Shown: positions 18,788 to 27,969 of the stretch, piece by piece
Layout of the letters: every line of letters begins with the position of its first letter
Numbering within the stretch: the stretch's first letter is position 1
Source: Mycolicibacterium sp. YH-1
Lineage (GTDB): Bacteria; Actinomycetota; Actinomycetes; Mycobacteriales; Mycobacteriaceae
Direction of reading: 5' to 3'
Assembly (NCBI RefSeq): GCF_022557175.1
Contig: NZ_CP092915.1
Span: forward strand, 4,960,001 to 5,024,000
Length of the DNA stretch: 64,000 nt
The notes under the pieces: model-generated
What the model was told of the DNA's origin: nothing
Seen by the model: only the letters and a program-made list of their open reading frames with translations
Database searches by the model: none
Position numbers and translations under genes: made by a program

Positions 18788-18852
18788 GGGCAAATTCTTG
18801 CATAGGCTGCAATAACTGCGTTATGTGCAGGGTCACACTCGGGTGACCCGCC

Positions 18853-19476
18853 TCAGCGCTCGGGGGCCGAGAAGAAGCCCTGCACCAAGCGGGCGGCGTG
18901 CTGCACGTGTGGCACCGGGCTGTCACTCTCCTCGGAGTCGATGGTTGCCCAGCGATCCATTCCCACCCGCACGACAGTGAGCGCGAGGGACGCGATCAGG
19001 ACGGGAATGTCGTCGTCGGGTTCCGCACCCGTCCGCTGCGCGACCAAGACCGCGAGCCTGCGCTGAAAGGCGTCGAACTCGGCGAGTACGGCCGAACTCA
19101 CGGTCACACTGTTCAGTGCGACGGTGCGCAGGTCAGCCATCTGCCGTCGGCTGGGCGGGCTCTCCGCCAGGCCTGCACTGATCACGGCGATCGCGTCATC
19201 GAGGATCTCGGAGTGGCGGGTCCGCTCGGATGCAACGAACTCGGCGGCCTGCTCCACCGTAATATCCAGCGGCGCATGGACAATCGCGGATTCCTTGGTC
19301 GTGAAATAGTTGAAGAAGGTGCGCGGCGAGACACCAGCGGCAGTCGCGATCTCCTCAACGGTCACATTGTCGAAGCCTCGCTCGCTGGCCAACTCCAGGG
19401 CTGCACGATGGATCTCCAGACTCGTCTGGCGGCGGCGGCGCTCTCTCAAACCGACCGAATTCACCACGCCCGACAT
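18853..19476 (-). CDS. TetR-family regulator (paralogue of its neighbour)
   Basis: 207 residues, with HTH in GFDNVTVEEIATAAGVSPRT followed by FFNYFTTKESAIV. It is same-strand and 65 nt upstream of the previous TetR gene. The intergenic region beyond its start holds a TACCC-N5-GGGTA box 51 bp away and a small divergent ORF, so this gene may share that control region. Target genes are unknown. Confidence 0.85.
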   Translation of the reverse strand: MSGVVNSVGLRERRRRQTSLEIHRAALELASERGFDNVTVEEIATAAGVSPRTFFNYFTTKESAIVHAPLDITVEQAAEFVASERTRHSEILDDAIAVISAGLAESPPSRRQMADLRTVALNSVTVSSAVLAEFDAFQRRLAVLVAQRTGAEPDDDIPVLIASLALTVVRVGMDRWATIDSEESDSPVPHVQHAARLVQGFFSAPER

Positions 19477-19526
19477 CGTGACACATACCGCCCACCTGCA
19501 CCGCGCGGCCCTTGGTCGCGCTCGTT

Positions 19527-19543
19527 ATACCCTGCATGGGTAT
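19527..19543. promoter_or_regulatory. CsoR/RicR-type copper operator (candidate)
   Basis: Perfect inverted repeat ATACCC-TGCAT-GGGTAT. The core TACCC-N5-GGGTA is the pattern of CsoR-family copper-repressor operators. It contains a TATACC sequence that could be a -10 element, so binding would block transcription. It lies 28 bp before a 45-codon ORF on the plus strand and 51 bp before a TetR gene on the minus strand. Confidence 0.55.
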
Positions 19544-19570
19544 CTGGCACGGCGATCGGAGGAGTCAGCG

Positions 19571-19708
19571 ATGTCCATCTCGCAGAAGGCAGCCCAGTGG
19601 GTCAGGCACCCCGCGGCGCGGTTTGTGATTCGGTGCGCCGTGATGTGCGCGCTCGAGCAATCGGGGCGCCGCCCGGCGTCGGCCCCCTGCTGTCCAGAGC
19701 AGCGGTAG
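19571..19708 (+). CDS. 45-residue Cys-containing small protein (candidate)
   Basis: Not recognised. The ORF has a strong GGAGGAG ribosome site ending 6 nt before its ATG and lies directly downstream of a CsoR-type box. The peptide is basic (R/H-rich) and has C22 and C26 spaced CxxxC and a C40-C41 pair near the C-terminus (APCCPEQR). It does not resemble the mycobacterial metallothionein MymT. It could be a copper-responsive metal-binding peptide, or the 5' stub of a lost gene. Confidence rests on the ribosome site and operator, not on homology. Confidence 0.45.
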   Translation: MSISQKAAQWVRHPAARFVIRCAVMCALEQSGRRPASAPCCPEQR

Positions 19709-19750
19709 ACCGGTTCCAGCGGCCCGGGTGGTCCACAACGCAACTGTCTA

Positions 19751-19780
19751 TTGACTCAGTTCACCGCCTGGGCCTAGCTT
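19751..19780 (+). promoter_or_regulatory. Sigma-70-type promoter of the deacylase-TetR operon
   Basis: TTGACT (19751-19756) and TAGCTT (19775-19780) separated by 18 bp, about 70 bp before the deacylase start. An operator-like inverted repeat starts 3 bp downstream. Confidence 0.6.
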
Positions 19781-19782
19781 CA

Positions 19783-19812
19783 GGTCATACACATGATCGT
19801 CGGTGTATGACC
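19783..19812. promoter_or_regulatory. Inverted-repeat operator (candidate TetR site)
   Basis: Perfect 10-bp arms GGTCATACAC and GTGTATGACC separated by 10 bp, immediately after the -10 element and so over the likely transcription start. The TetR gene at the end of this two-gene operon is the natural candidate ligand-controlled repressor. Confidence 0.6.
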
Positions 19813-19846
19813 GACCTCGGTGGTCGGCGCGAGTGAGGAGACAACC

Positions 19847-21607
19847 GTGTTCGATCTCAAAATCACCGGCGGCACCGTGGTCGACGGCACCGGTAGCGAG
19901 CGGTACCTCGCCGATATCGGCATCAAGGACGGCCGGATCGTCGAGGTGCACAGGCGCGGTGCAGGAGATGCCGGGCTGGACGGCGATGCCACCGAAACGA
20001 TCGACGCGACGGGCCGGATCGTCGCACCGGGGTTCGTCGACATCCACACCCACTACGACGGTCAGGTGAGCTGGGACAGCCTGCTCGAGCCGTCCAGCGG
20101 GCACGGCGTCACCACTGTGGTGACCGGCAACTGCGGCGTGGGCTTCGCACCGGTACGACCGGGCAGCGAGGAATGGCTGATCAAGCTGATGGAGGGTGTC
20201 GAGGACATCCCGGGTACCGCGCTCACCGAGGGCATCTCGTGGGGCTGGGAGAGCTACCCCGACTACCTCGATGTCATCGGGCAACAGCAGTTCGCCGTCG
20301 ACGTGGGCAGCCAGGTGGCGCACGGCGCGGTGCGCGCCTACGCGATGGGAGATCGCGGGGCCCGCAATGAGGCCGCGACACCCGAGGACATCGCGGCAAT
20401 GAGCCGATTGGTGCAGGAGGCCGTCGAGGCCGGCGCGCTGGGGTTCTCCACCTCGCGCACCCTGGCCCATCGCGCGATGGACGGTGAACCCGTCCCCGGC
20501 ACCTTCGCCGCCGAGGACGAACTGTTCGGACTGGGTCGCGCCATGGCGGCCGGCGGTCAGGCGGTGTTCGAACTCGCCCCGCAGGGGGCTGCGGGTGAGG
20601 ACATCGTCGCACCCAAGAAGGAACTGGAGTGGATGCAGCGACTGGGCGCCGAAATCGACCGCCCCGTGTCATTCGCGCTGATCCAGGTCGACGCCGACCC
20701 CAACCTGTGGCGGGAACAACTGGACATCTCGGCGGCCGCGCACCAGGCCGGCAGCCGACTGTATCCGCAGATCGCCGCGCGACCGTTCGGCATGCTGCTC
20801 GGTTTCCCCGGGCATCACGCGTTCACCCACCGCCCCACCTTCCGGCGGTTGAAGGCCGAGTGCACCCTCGCGAAACTGGCGGCCCGGCTTGCCGACCCGA
20901 CCGTCAAGGCCGCCATCCTCTCCGAGGACGATCTGCCGCCCGACCCGGCCGTGCAGTTCGACGCGATGTTCGCCCTGGTACAGCACTCGCTGCACCGGCT
21001 GTACGCCATGGGAGACCCACCCGACTACGAGCCCACGCCCGATCGCACCGTCGCGGCGATCGCGCGCGATCGGGGCGAGGACCCGCTCGCCACGCTGTAT
21101 GACCTGATGCTCGAATCAGATGCCGGGTCCATGCTGATGCTGCCGTTCTTCAACTACGCCGACGGCAACCACGACGCCATCCGCGAGATGCTCACCCACC
21201 CGGCGGGGGTCTCGGGTCTGTCCGACGGCGGCGCCCACTGCGGCATGATCTGCGATGCCTCCTACCCCACCTTCCTGCTCACGCACTGGGCCCGCGACCG
21301 GCACCGCGGCGAGAAGCTGCCTCTGGAGTTCGTCATTCGCAAGCAGTGTCATGACACGGCCGAGCTGTTCGGCCTCACCGACCGCGGCACGATCGCGGTT
21401 GGCAAGAAGGCGGATATCAACGTCATCGACATGGAAGCGCTGACCCTGCACCCGCCGCGGATGGCCTACGACCTACCGGCCGGGGGTCGACGGCTCATCC
21501 AGGGCGCCAGCGGCTACGTCGCCACCGTCGTCAGCGGGACGGTGACCCGCCGCCACGGTGTCGACACAGGTGCCCGCCCCGGCCGTTTGGTGCGCGGCGC
21601 GCGCTGA
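19847..21607 (+). CDS. N-acyl-D-amino-acid deacylase-family amidohydrolase
   Basis: Metal-dependent cytosolic hydrolase of the amidohydrolase-3 (D-aminoacylase/dihydroorotase-like) family, 586 residues. HTHYDGQ at 67-73 gives the two metal His residues and LSDGGAHCG near residue 460 the late Asp. The mycobacterial members often act on unidentified acyl amides. The GTG at 19847 is preceded by GAGGAG with 7 nt spacing; an in-frame ATG 27 nt earlier lacks a ribosome site. The stop overlaps the ATG of the next TetR gene. Confidence 0.88.
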   Translation: MFDLKITGGTVVDGTGSERYLADIGIKDGRIVEVHRRGAGDAGLDGDATETIDATGRIVAPGFVDIHTHYDGQVSWDSLLEPSSGHGVTTVVTGNCGVGFAPVRPGSEEWLIKLMEGVEDIPGTALTEGISWGWESYPDYLDVIGQQQFAVDVGSQVAHGAVRAYAMGDRGARNEAATPEDIAAMSRLVQEAVEAGALGFSTSRTLAHRAMDGEPVPGTFAAEDELFGLGRAMAAGGQAVFELAPQGAAGEDIVAPKKELEWMQRLGAEIDRPVSFALIQVDADPNLWREQLDISAAAHQAGSRLYPQIAARPFGMLLGFPGHHAFTHRPTFRRLKAECTLAKLAARLADPTVKAAILSEDDLPPDPAVQFDAMFALVQHSLHRLYAMGDPPDYEPTPDRTVAAIARDRGEDPLATLYDLMLESDAGSMLMLPFFNYADGNHDAIREMLTHPAGVSGLSDGGAHCGMICDASYPTFLLTHWARDRHRGEKLPLEFVIRKQCHDTAELFGLTDRGTIAVGKKADINVIDMEALTLHPPRMAYDLPAGGRRLIQGASGYVATVVSGTVTRRHGVDTGARPGRLVRGAR

Positions 21608-22215
21608 TGCGGACACGCGGGTGGGGCGGTGCGACGCCTGCGAGCGACGAGGAGGCCAGCGCGCGCATCCTTGCGGCCGCCAAATCCGCGATCGACACGC
21701 AGGGCATCGAGGTCAGCCTCGCCGACGTCGCCCGCGATCTCGGTGTGACGCGCCAGACCGTGTACCGGTACTACCCCAGCACCGAGGCACTGTTGGTGGC
21801 GGCGGCGATGGACTCGGCCAACGGATTCCTCGACGATCTCGCACACCACCTGACCGGCATCACCGACCCCGCCGTAGCGATCGTCGAAGCCATGATCTTC
21901 ACCCTCGATCTGCTCCAGCAGGACAAGTACATCCGGCTGCTGCTCACGCCCGAACGCTCCGGAGCGTTCATTGCGTCGGTCACCTCCGATGCATCCCTGC
22001 AGCTCGGTAACTCGATGCTGCTGCGCTACGACGTCGACTGGCAGGCAGCAGGATTCGACGACACCGATCTCCATGAGCTCAACGAACACGCGATGCGCAT
22101 TCTGCAGTCGTTGATCGCCGACCCCGGGCGGCCACCTCGCACCGGCGACGCACTGCGGGGATACCTCCAGCGCTGGATTGGGGCGGCGGTCGAACACCGC
22201 ATGTGTCGGCGCTGA
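21607..22215 (+). CDS. TetR-family regulator cotranscribed with the deacylase
   Basis: 202 residues. HTH in SLADVARDLGVTRQT followed by VYRYYPSTEALLVAAA near residues 35-65. The one-base overlap of its ATG with the deacylase stop shows co-expression, and the inverted repeat at 19783-19812 is the probable binding site, giving negative autoregulation relieved by the substrate or a product. Confidence 0.87.
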   Translation: MRTRGWGGATPASDEEASARILAAAKSAIDTQGIEVSLADVARDLGVTRQTVYRYYPSTEALLVAAAMDSANGFLDDLAHHLTGITDPAVAIVEAMIFTLDLLQQDKYIRLLLTPERSGAFIASVTSDASLQLGNSMLLRYDVDWQAAGFDDTDLHELNEHAMRILQSLIADPGRPPRTGDALRGYLQRWIGAAVEHRMCRR

Positions 22216-22231
22216 ACCGGTGAGGGTCGTG

Positions 22232-22250
22232 TGAAGATCTGCTCAAGACT
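22232..22250 (+). promoter_or_regulatory. Direct-repeat box 1 (candidate response-regulator site)
   Basis: TGAAGATCTGCTCAAGACT: two AAGA half-sites 11 bp apart, 49-67 bp before the response-regulator gene. The same layout recurs at 25041-25059 and 28481-28499. OmpR/PhoP-family regulators bind tandem half-sites with one helical turn spacing. Confidence 0.6.
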
Positions 22251-22298
22251 TCGCCGACAGCGGGCGTCTACGGCCGCCCCACGCCGAGACCGGGCACG

Positions 22299-23054
22299 AT
22301 GAAGACCATGGACGGCACATCAGCGCCACCGCCAAGCGGAGCACAGGGATACCGGGCACTCGTAGTTGATGACGAGGCGCCCCTTGCCGAGGTGGTGGCC
22401 AGTTATCTGGAGCGTGACCAGTTCGAGACGACCGTTGTCTTCAACGGTTCCGACGCCATCGCCGTGGCGCGAGAGCTGGACCCCGACGTCGTCATCCTGG
22501 ACCTGGGGCTTCCCGGCGTCGACGGGTTGGAGGTGTGCCGGCAGCTGCGCACCTTCTCCGATGCCTACGTGGTGATGCTGACCGCGCGCGACACCGAGAT
22601 GGACACCATCGTGGGGCTCACTGTCGGTGCCGACGACTACGTCACCAAACCGTTCAGCCCGCGCGAACTGGTGGCGCGAATCAGGGCGATGCTGCGCCGG
22701 CCACGCGTACAGACACCGGTCGATGCCGCAGCTACCGACGACAGGCCGCCCCCGCGGCAGTTCGGCCCGCTCAGTATCGACGTCGCCGCACGGGACGTGA
22801 CGATCGACGATGAGCCGATCATGTTGACCCGCACCGAATTCGACATCCTTGAAGCACTGTCGGCCCGCCCCGGAGTGGTGTTGACCCGCCGCCAGCTCCT
22901 TGAGACCGTGCGGGACGGGCCATGGGTCGGCGACGACCACCTCATCGACGTCCATATCGGTCACCTCCGACGCAAGCTGGGTGACGACGCCGCCCAGCCG
23001 CGCTACATCATCACGATCCGCGGCGTGGGCTACCGCATGGGATCCGGGCAATGA
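22299..23054 (+). CDS. OmpR-family response regulator
   Basis: Two-component DNA-binding regulator of 251 residues. The receiver domain has acidic D24-D25, phospho-acceptor D68 in VVILDLGLPGVDG and K117 in VTKPFSPRE. The C-terminal winged helix (from about residue 160) ends with LIDVHIGHLRRKLGDD and IITIRGVGYRMG. The histidine-kinase ATG overlaps its stop. A repeat box in its own promoter suggests autoregulation. Confidence 0.92.
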   Translation: MKTMDGTSAPPPSGAQGYRALVVDDEAPLAEVVASYLERDQFETTVVFNGSDAIAVARELDPDVVILDLGLPGVDGLEVCRQLRTFSDAYVVMLTARDTEMDTIVGLTVGADDYVTKPFSPRELVARIRAMLRRPRVQTPVDAAATDDRPPPRQFGPLSIDVAARDVTIDDEPIMLTRTEFDILEALSARPGVVLTRRQLLETVRDGPWVGDDHLIDVHIGHLRRKLGDDAAQPRYIITIRGVGYRMGSGQ

Positions 23055-24247
23055 GCCAGACCTCGCGTAGGGCGCGAAGGTCACGGCGGCGCCCGGGCCT
23101 TGGCCTGCGCCTCCTCATGGCTCAGGCATTGGTGCTTGCCGCAGGCGCGGCGACCACATTCATCGTCGCCGCCATCGTCGGGCCGCCGCTGTTTCGAGAG
23201 CACCTGCACCGTGCGGGAGTTGCCGCGAGTTCTCACGAGGAGACCCACGCGGTTGAGGCCTACCGATACGCCACGGTCTTCTCGGTTGGTGGCGCGCTGG
23301 CCGTCTCCGCTATGACGGCGCTGGCGGTGAGCTGGTACGTCAGCCGACGGCTGCAACGCTCCGTCACCGAGGTCGCCGCCGCGGCCACCGCCGTCGCCGA
23401 GGGCCGATACGACATCCGGGTGTCCCCACCGCATCTCGGCGACGACTTCGACACGCTCGCACAGGCCTTCAACCAGATGGCCGGGCGACTTGAAACCGTT
23501 GACGCCACCCGCCGGCGACTGTTCGGCGATCTCGCCCATGAGATTCGCACACCGGTATCGGTTCTCGAGGCGTACATGGAGGCTCTCGAGGACGGGGTGC
23601 GAACACTGACCCCTGACACCACCGCCATGCTGCGCGACCAGACCCGGCGCCTGGTGCGGTTCTCCGACGATGTCGCCGCACTGGCTCAGGCCGAAGAGGG
23701 TGCCACCTCAATGGCATTCACGTCGGTCGCTCTGCCCGATTTCATCGGCAGTGCGGTCGCCGCCGCTCAAGAGCGTTATGACGCCAAGGGCGTCGCCCTG
23801 ACGACCGACGTCCCCGCTGGCCTCCCACCATTGTTCGGAGATCCGGAGCGACTCGCTCAAGTGCTGGGGAACCTGCTCGACAACGCGCTGCGCCACACCC
23901 CGTCCGGCGGGCGAGTTGGCGTGAGCGCCAGGGTGAACCGCGACAATCTGGTATTGCAGGTGACCGATGACGGCGAGGGTGTCGCCGCCGAGCACCTGCC
24001 GCATCTCTTCGAACGGTTCTATCGCGCGGACATGGCCCGCGACCGCGAGCACGGCGGGGCGGGTATCGGTCTGGCCATCACGGCGGCACTCGTGGAAGCC
24101 CATGCCGGGCACATCACAGCCACCAGCGACGGCCTGGGCACCGGCGCCACCTTCACGATCGTCATGCCGCTACGCGCACCGCAGGCCGCACGAGGGACAG
24201 CCGCGCCGGCTCGCGTCACCGCCGGCACTTTCCGAGGCCGGCGGTGA
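23051..24247 (+). CDS. Sensor histidine kinase
   Basis: Membrane kinase of 398 residues partnering the response regulator (ATGA overlap). Two membrane segments (about 20-44 and 74-97) enclose an external loop of only about 30 residues that holds four histidines (H51, H53, H62, H66), suggestive of metal sensing. Then come HAMP, HisKA with H163 in DLAHEIRTPVS, and HATPase with N-box LLDNALRHTP, DDGEGV and HGGAGIGLAI. It converges on the DUF305 gene 13 nt away. Confidence 0.9.
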   Translation: MSQTSRRARRSRRRPGLGLRLLMAQALVLAAGAATTFIVAAIVGPPLFREHLHRAGVAASSHEETHAVEAYRYATVFSVGGALAVSAMTALAVSWYVSRRLQRSVTEVAAAATAVAEGRYDIRVSPPHLGDDFDTLAQAFNQMAGRLETVDATRRRLFGDLAHEIRTPVSVLEAYMEALEDGVRTLTPDTTAMLRDQTRRLVRFSDDVAALAQAEEGATSMAFTSVALPDFIGSAVAAAQERYDAKGVALTTDVPAGLPPLFGDPERLAQVLGNLLDNALRHTPSGGRVGVSARVNRDNLVLQVTDDGEGVAAEHLPHLFERFYRADMARDREHGGAGIGLAITAALVEAHAGHITATSDGLGTGATFTIVMPLRAPQAARGTAAPARVTAGTFRGRR

Positions 24248-24260
24248 CGCAGGATGCGAC

Positions 24261-24956
24261 CTACAGTGAGTCGACAATCCCCTGCATGGTGGTGATTTCA
24301 CGCTGTTGGGTGTCGATGATCGCGCGGGCCAGCGCGACGGCCGCCGGATCCTGACCGCCGTCGACCTCTTGCTGCGCCATCGTGACCGCACCCTCGTGGT
24401 GCGCGATCATCTGAGTGAGGAACAGTCGGCTCGCCTCTGTCCCCTGGGCGGCCTCGAGTGCGGCCATGTCCGCAGCGGACATCATGCCGTGTCCGCTCAT
24501 ACCCGGCATGTCACCGCCCGGCATATCGTGGCCCGGCATACCCGGCATGCTGCTGGTCGGCATGTCGTGGCTCGGCATACCCGGCATGTCGTGGCCCGGT
24601 GTCGTTGCGGGAGTCGAGACACCCCACTGGCTCAGCCAACCCTGCAGCTGTTCGATCTCCGGGCCCTGAGCGGCCTTGATCTCGTTAGCCAGCGACACCA
24701 CCCGCGGGTCAATGTCCTGCTTGCCCAGCAGCATGTCACTCATCTCAATCGCCTGCTGGTGGTGCGGGATCATGCCCTGCGCGAACGTCACGTCGGCGGC
24801 ATTGTGGGCCTCGGCGCCGGCTGTCGGCGTTGACGTGGCCGTCACTGCGGACGAGGACTGCGACGCTTGAGTGTCGCCTCCCTCGCCGCTACAGGCACTG
24901 ACTGTGAGCGCAGCCGCGGCCAGCGCCGCAATCGCTGCAATTCGCTTGTTGTACAC
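24261..24956 (-). CDS. DUF305 lipoprotein with His/Met-rich metal-binding linker
   Basis: Exported lipoprotein of 231 residues. AGAGGAA before the GTG at 24956 sets the start; the lipobox VSAC follows a clean signal peptide. Two ferritin-like half-motifs typical of DUF305 (QGMIPHHQQAIEMS and TQMIAHHEGAVTMAQ) flank a linker with repeated HDMPGM/HDMP units. Linkers of this kind are known for copper or silver binding in periplasmic proteins. A response-regulator-type repeat box lies 85-103 bp upstream. A role in copper handling outside the membrane is inferred. Confidence 0.88.
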   Translation of the reverse strand: MYNKRIAAIAALAAAALTVSACSGEGGDTQASQSSSAVTATSTPTAGAEAHNAADVTFAQGMIPHHQQAIEMSDMLLGKQDIDPRVVSLANEIKAAQGPEIEQLQGWLSQWGVSTPATTPGHDMPGMPSHDMPTSSMPGMPGHDMPGGDMPGMSGHGMMSAADMAALEAAQGTEASRLFLTQMIAHHEGAVTMAQQEVDGGQDPAAVALARAIIDTQQREITTMQGIVDSL

Positions 24957-25040
24957 GCGTATTCCTCTTTCGTTGAGTGACACTTAGGCCGTCTTGGTTT
25001 CGACCCTACGGAGACCAAATATGGGCCTGCTCGTCGTTCG

Positions 25041-25059
25041 ATAAAGATTCAGTAAAGAC
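25041..25059. promoter_or_regulatory. Direct-repeat box 2 (candidate response-regulator site)
   Basis: ATAAAGATTCAGTAAAGAC: AAGA half-sites 11 bp apart (25044 and 25055), matching the box before the response regulator, and located upstream of the DUF305 gene. The rest of 24957-25187 holds no gene; an imperfect hairpin TTGGTTTC/GAGACCAA (24994-25018) lies in the leader. Confidence 0.55.
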
Positions 25060-25187
25060 GCGCGCAGCACTCCACGACCCGCGGCCGCGCACCTCGTCGC
25101 AGCAGGCGAATTCACACGCCGAGGAGTTGTCGACGGGGTTTTGAACTTTACCAGCGGACGTCACACTCGAGTATGGGGCGATCTAGG

Positions 25188-25490
25188 TCATTGACATTCC
25201 GCGTCTAGGTACACGGTTGTGTACACGACCTTCTCGACAGTGCGGTCGCGAATATCGCTACGCATCTCTGTGATCTTGCGTCCGGGTCGGATGGCACGGA
25301 CGGTGCAATCCGCAAGTGCCGCGCTGCCGACCTTGTTCACGATTACCGTGTAGCCACTCTCCTGCAGCGAGACGATGGTGTCTGCCGCTGACCCCGCCTC
25401 GTGCGGCGCTGCGACCGCGGGGCCAGAGGCCGCGAGCGCACCCCCGACCGCAATAGCCGTCGATATGACTGCCTTGATACTTGTTCTCAT
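25188..25490 (-). CDS. Small exported protein, function unknown
   Basis: 100 residues with a signal peptide (AVISTAIAVGGALAASG, cleavage at AVA-AP) and a mature domain of about 72 residues with two Cys residues, one at the penultimate position, able to form a disulfide. The start has a GGGAGGG ribosome site. It begins 12 nt after the MFS gene stop, so it is the likely last gene of the lpqS-cysK2-MFS group. Resembles small exported mycobacterial proteins; not assigned. Confidence 0.75.
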   Translation of the reverse strand: MRTSIKAVISTAIAVGGALAASGPAVAAPHEAGSAADTIVSLQESGYTVIVNKVGSAALADCTVRAIRPGRKITEMRSDIRDRTVEKVVYTTVYLDAECQ

Positions 25491-25502
25491 GTCATTCCCT
25501 CC

Positions 25503-26783
25503 CTATTCGCCAACGGATTCGCGTGTGCCAGATGCGCTGGCGGCAGCCGGTGCCGGTCGAAGTCGTCCGGCACGGTCAAGGCCGTGCAACGCCGCGGCAG
25601 CCAGCAAGCCGATGACGCCCAACGCGATCCACACCAATTCGGGGGCTCCGATGTTCTGCGCCAACTGCATCAACGAGCCCGTCGCGAGATTGCCGATCAG
25701 GATTCCGACGCCCACGACAGTGTTGTAGAAGCCGTAGTGCGTACCGACGAGGCGGTCCCCTGCCAGCGACACCACGGTGTCCATCTCAAACGGGAACACC
25801 GCCGCCGAGCCAACGGCGAGCACGCCCGCCGAGATCAAGAGCGCGACGATCGCGCCGGCCTGGCCCAGCACGTTGGCGTCGGGCAGCACCATCAGCGGCA
25901 CAAACGCGGTCGCCATGATGACCACCCCGATCACCAACGCCCGCCCTGGACCGCAGCGCGCGGCGAACCATCGTGTGATCCTCAGCTGCCCCAGCACTGC
26001 CACCACACCCGAGACAACGAATATCCCAGCGACAGCCGCGTATTCAGCGTGGGGCACCAGGTCCTTGGCCTGAAGCGGTAGCGCGAGATAGACCTGGAAG
26101 GACAGGACGTATGAGCCGATCATGGCCGCGGAGAACAGGAGGAACGACCTGTTCGCCAACACCGCGCGCCAATCCTCGAGCACTGAGGTCCGATCCTCCT
26201 GTGGCCGCGGCGCGCTCCGCGGCAGCGCGAACAGCTGGCCGATCGTCAGCACAGCGAACACGACGGCAGCGACGACGGCGGTGATGCGGAAATCGACCAG
26301 CATCAGCGCCAACCCGACCAGCGGGCCTGCGAGAATGCCACTCTGATAGAAGACGTTGAACAGGGCGAATGCCTCAACCCTGCGCTCGCCGGCGTCTGCG
26401 GCAAGATAGGCACGCACAGCGGGATTGAATAGCGCACCCGCGAAACCCGTTGCCGCGGACGCGACCAGAATCGCCGGCAGTGAATCGGCAAAGGCCAGCA
26501 GCGCGAAACCCGCGGTACGCAACACGCAGCCCGCCACGATGAGCGGTTTGTAGCCCAGCCGGTCGGCAAGGGTGCCGCCCACGATGAACATGCCCTGCTG
26601 CGAGAAGTTGCGCACACCGAGCACCAGCCCGACCGCCCAGGCCGCAAGACCCAACGGTCCCGCCAGATATCCGGCCAGGTACGGCATCAGCATGTAGAAG
26701 CCAAGGTTGATGCCGAACTGGTTGATCATCAGCAGTCGCGTCGGCCAGCCGAAACTGCGGAACTGGGTGAGGATGCCCGTCAC
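25503..26783 (-). CDS. MFS transporter linked to cysK2 (Rv0849-like)
   Basis: Twelve-helix major facilitator of 426 residues. The motif between helices 2 and 3 is [14 protein letters not shown], and the family resembles MdtH-like exporters. The GTG start overlaps the stop of the cysteine-synthase-like gene (GTGA). In M. tuberculosis the cysK2 gene Rv0848 is also followed by an MFS gene (Rv0849), from my knowledge of that locus. The pairing suggests export of the product of the CysK2-like enzyme, possibly a metallophore-type molecule. Confidence 0.85.
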   Translation of the reverse strand: MTGILTQFRSFGWPTRLLMINQFGINLGFYMLMPYLAGYLAGPLGLAAWAVGLVLGVRNFSQQGMFIVGGTLADRLGYKPLIVAGCVLRTAGFALLAFADSLPAILVASAATGFAGALFNPAVRAYLAADAGERRVEAFALFNVFYQSGILAGPLVGLALMLVDFRITAVVAAVVFAVLTIGQLFALPRSAPRPQEDRTSVLEDWRAVLANRSFLLFSAAMIGSYVLSFQVYLALPLQAKDLVPHAEYAAVAGIFVVSGVVAVLGQLRITRWFAARCGPGRALVIGVVIMATAFVPLMVLPDANVLGQAGAIVALLISAGVLAVGSAAVFPFEMDTVVSLAGDRLVGTHYGFYNTVVGVGILIGNLATGSLMQLAQNIGAPELVWIALGVIGLLAAAALHGLDRAGRLRPAPAAASASGTRESVGE

Positions 26784-27859
26784 TGCCCCATCTCCCGGGG
26801 ATTGACGACCGACGCACACCGTGTCCATGACTGCACAACGCGCTCACCTGGATGGCTGATCACAGCTGGTTCGCCTGGCGGGGCAACGTCGAGCAATCCA
26901 TGGTGTCGGCAGTAGTCGTCGTTGTAGACGGTGTCGAAGTAGCGCTGGGGGCCGTCTGGGAACACCGCCGCGATGGTGGTGCCGGCGGGGTGGTTGCGGG
27001 CCTCCCAGCTCGCCGCCAGCGCGACAGCCCCGACACTCCACCCGCCGGTGGCGTAGTGGGTGGCCGCCAGTGCTCGACACGCCCACACCGCTTCGGCTGC
27101 GGCGACCCAGTGCACTTCGTCGAACGCCTCGTAATCGACGTTTCCGGGATAGATGCTTGACCCCAGGCCTCGCATCAGCCGCGTACCCGCCGGTTGACCG
27201 AAGATCGTCGATCCGACGGTGTCCACGCCGATCAAGCGCAGTTCGGGATGGAACCTGCGCAGTACTCGCGCGACGCCGGCTGAATGCCCGCCGGTGCCGA
27301 CCGAGCACACCAGCACGTCGATGGGCCCCAGCTGATCGTGCAGTTCCTCGGCCAGCCCCTGGTACGCCGCGACGTTGTCGGGGTTGTTGTACTGATCGGG
27401 GTACCAGGCGTTGGCGTCCTCGGCGAGGATCGCCTGCACGCGATCGCGGCGCGCCTGCTGCCACCCACCCTCGGGATGGGGCTCGGTGACGAGTTCGATA
27501 TCGGCGCCGTAGGCGGCGAGCATGTTCTGGATGAGCGGCTCCATACCGGGGTCGGTGACCAGCGTGACCGGATGGCCGTACACCGTGCCCGCTAGCGCGA
27601 GACCCAGTCCAAGTGTGCCACTCGTTGATTCGACGATGCGGGCACCGGGAACCAGGTCGCCGCGAGAGCGCCCCCGTTCGACCATGTGCATGGCGGGCCG
27701 ATCCTTCATGCCTCCGGGATTGAAGCCCTCCAGCTTGGCCCAGAAGCCGCGGCCGTCGGTGGTGAACGGTGCGGCGATACGCAGGACCGGCGTGTTCCCA
27801 ACCATGGTGCCGGGCCGGTCGTGTGCGTCCGACGATGAGACGGATAGGACGTGATTCAT
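26780..27859 (-). CDS. cysK2: CysK2-like PLP-dependent enzyme
   Basis: Fold-type II PLP enzyme of 359 residues related to cysteine synthases; M. tuberculosis CysK2 makes S-sulfocysteine. The PLP lysine is K52 in [11 protein letters not shown], with Met replacing the more usual Ser/Val. [11 protein letters not shown] is the substrate loop and GTGGHSAG the phosphate loop. I start at the ATG for MNHVLS; an upstream extension has no support. It is translationally coupled to the MFS gene and lies 110 nt after the lpqS-like gene. Confidence 0.85.
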   Translation of the reverse strand: MNHVLSVSSSDAHDRPGTMVGNTPVLRIAAPFTTDGRGFWAKLEGFNPGGMKDRPAMHMVERGRSRGDLVPGARIVESTSGTLGLGLALAGTVYGHPVTLVTDPGMEPLIQNMLAAYGADIELVTEPHPEGGWQQARRDRVQAILAEDANAWYPDQYNNPDNVAAYQGLAEELHDQLGPIDVLVCSVGTGGHSAGVARVLRRFHPELRLIGVDTVGSTIFGQPAGTRLMRGLGSSIYPGNVDYEAFDEVHWVAAAEAVWACRALAATHYATGGWSVGAVALAASWEARNHPAGTTIAAVFPDGPQRYFDTVYNDDYCRHHGLLDVAPPGEPAVISHPGERVVQSWTRCASVVNPREMGQ

Positions 27860-27969
27860 GTGTGGGTCGCTTCTGTTCGCAGCCGCGACCCGCTCGGGGC
27901 GCGACCAGCTGTCATGGGCAGCGGTCACCGACCGTGCGCACCAGAGGCGCACAATCTGGCGCTACCCGG

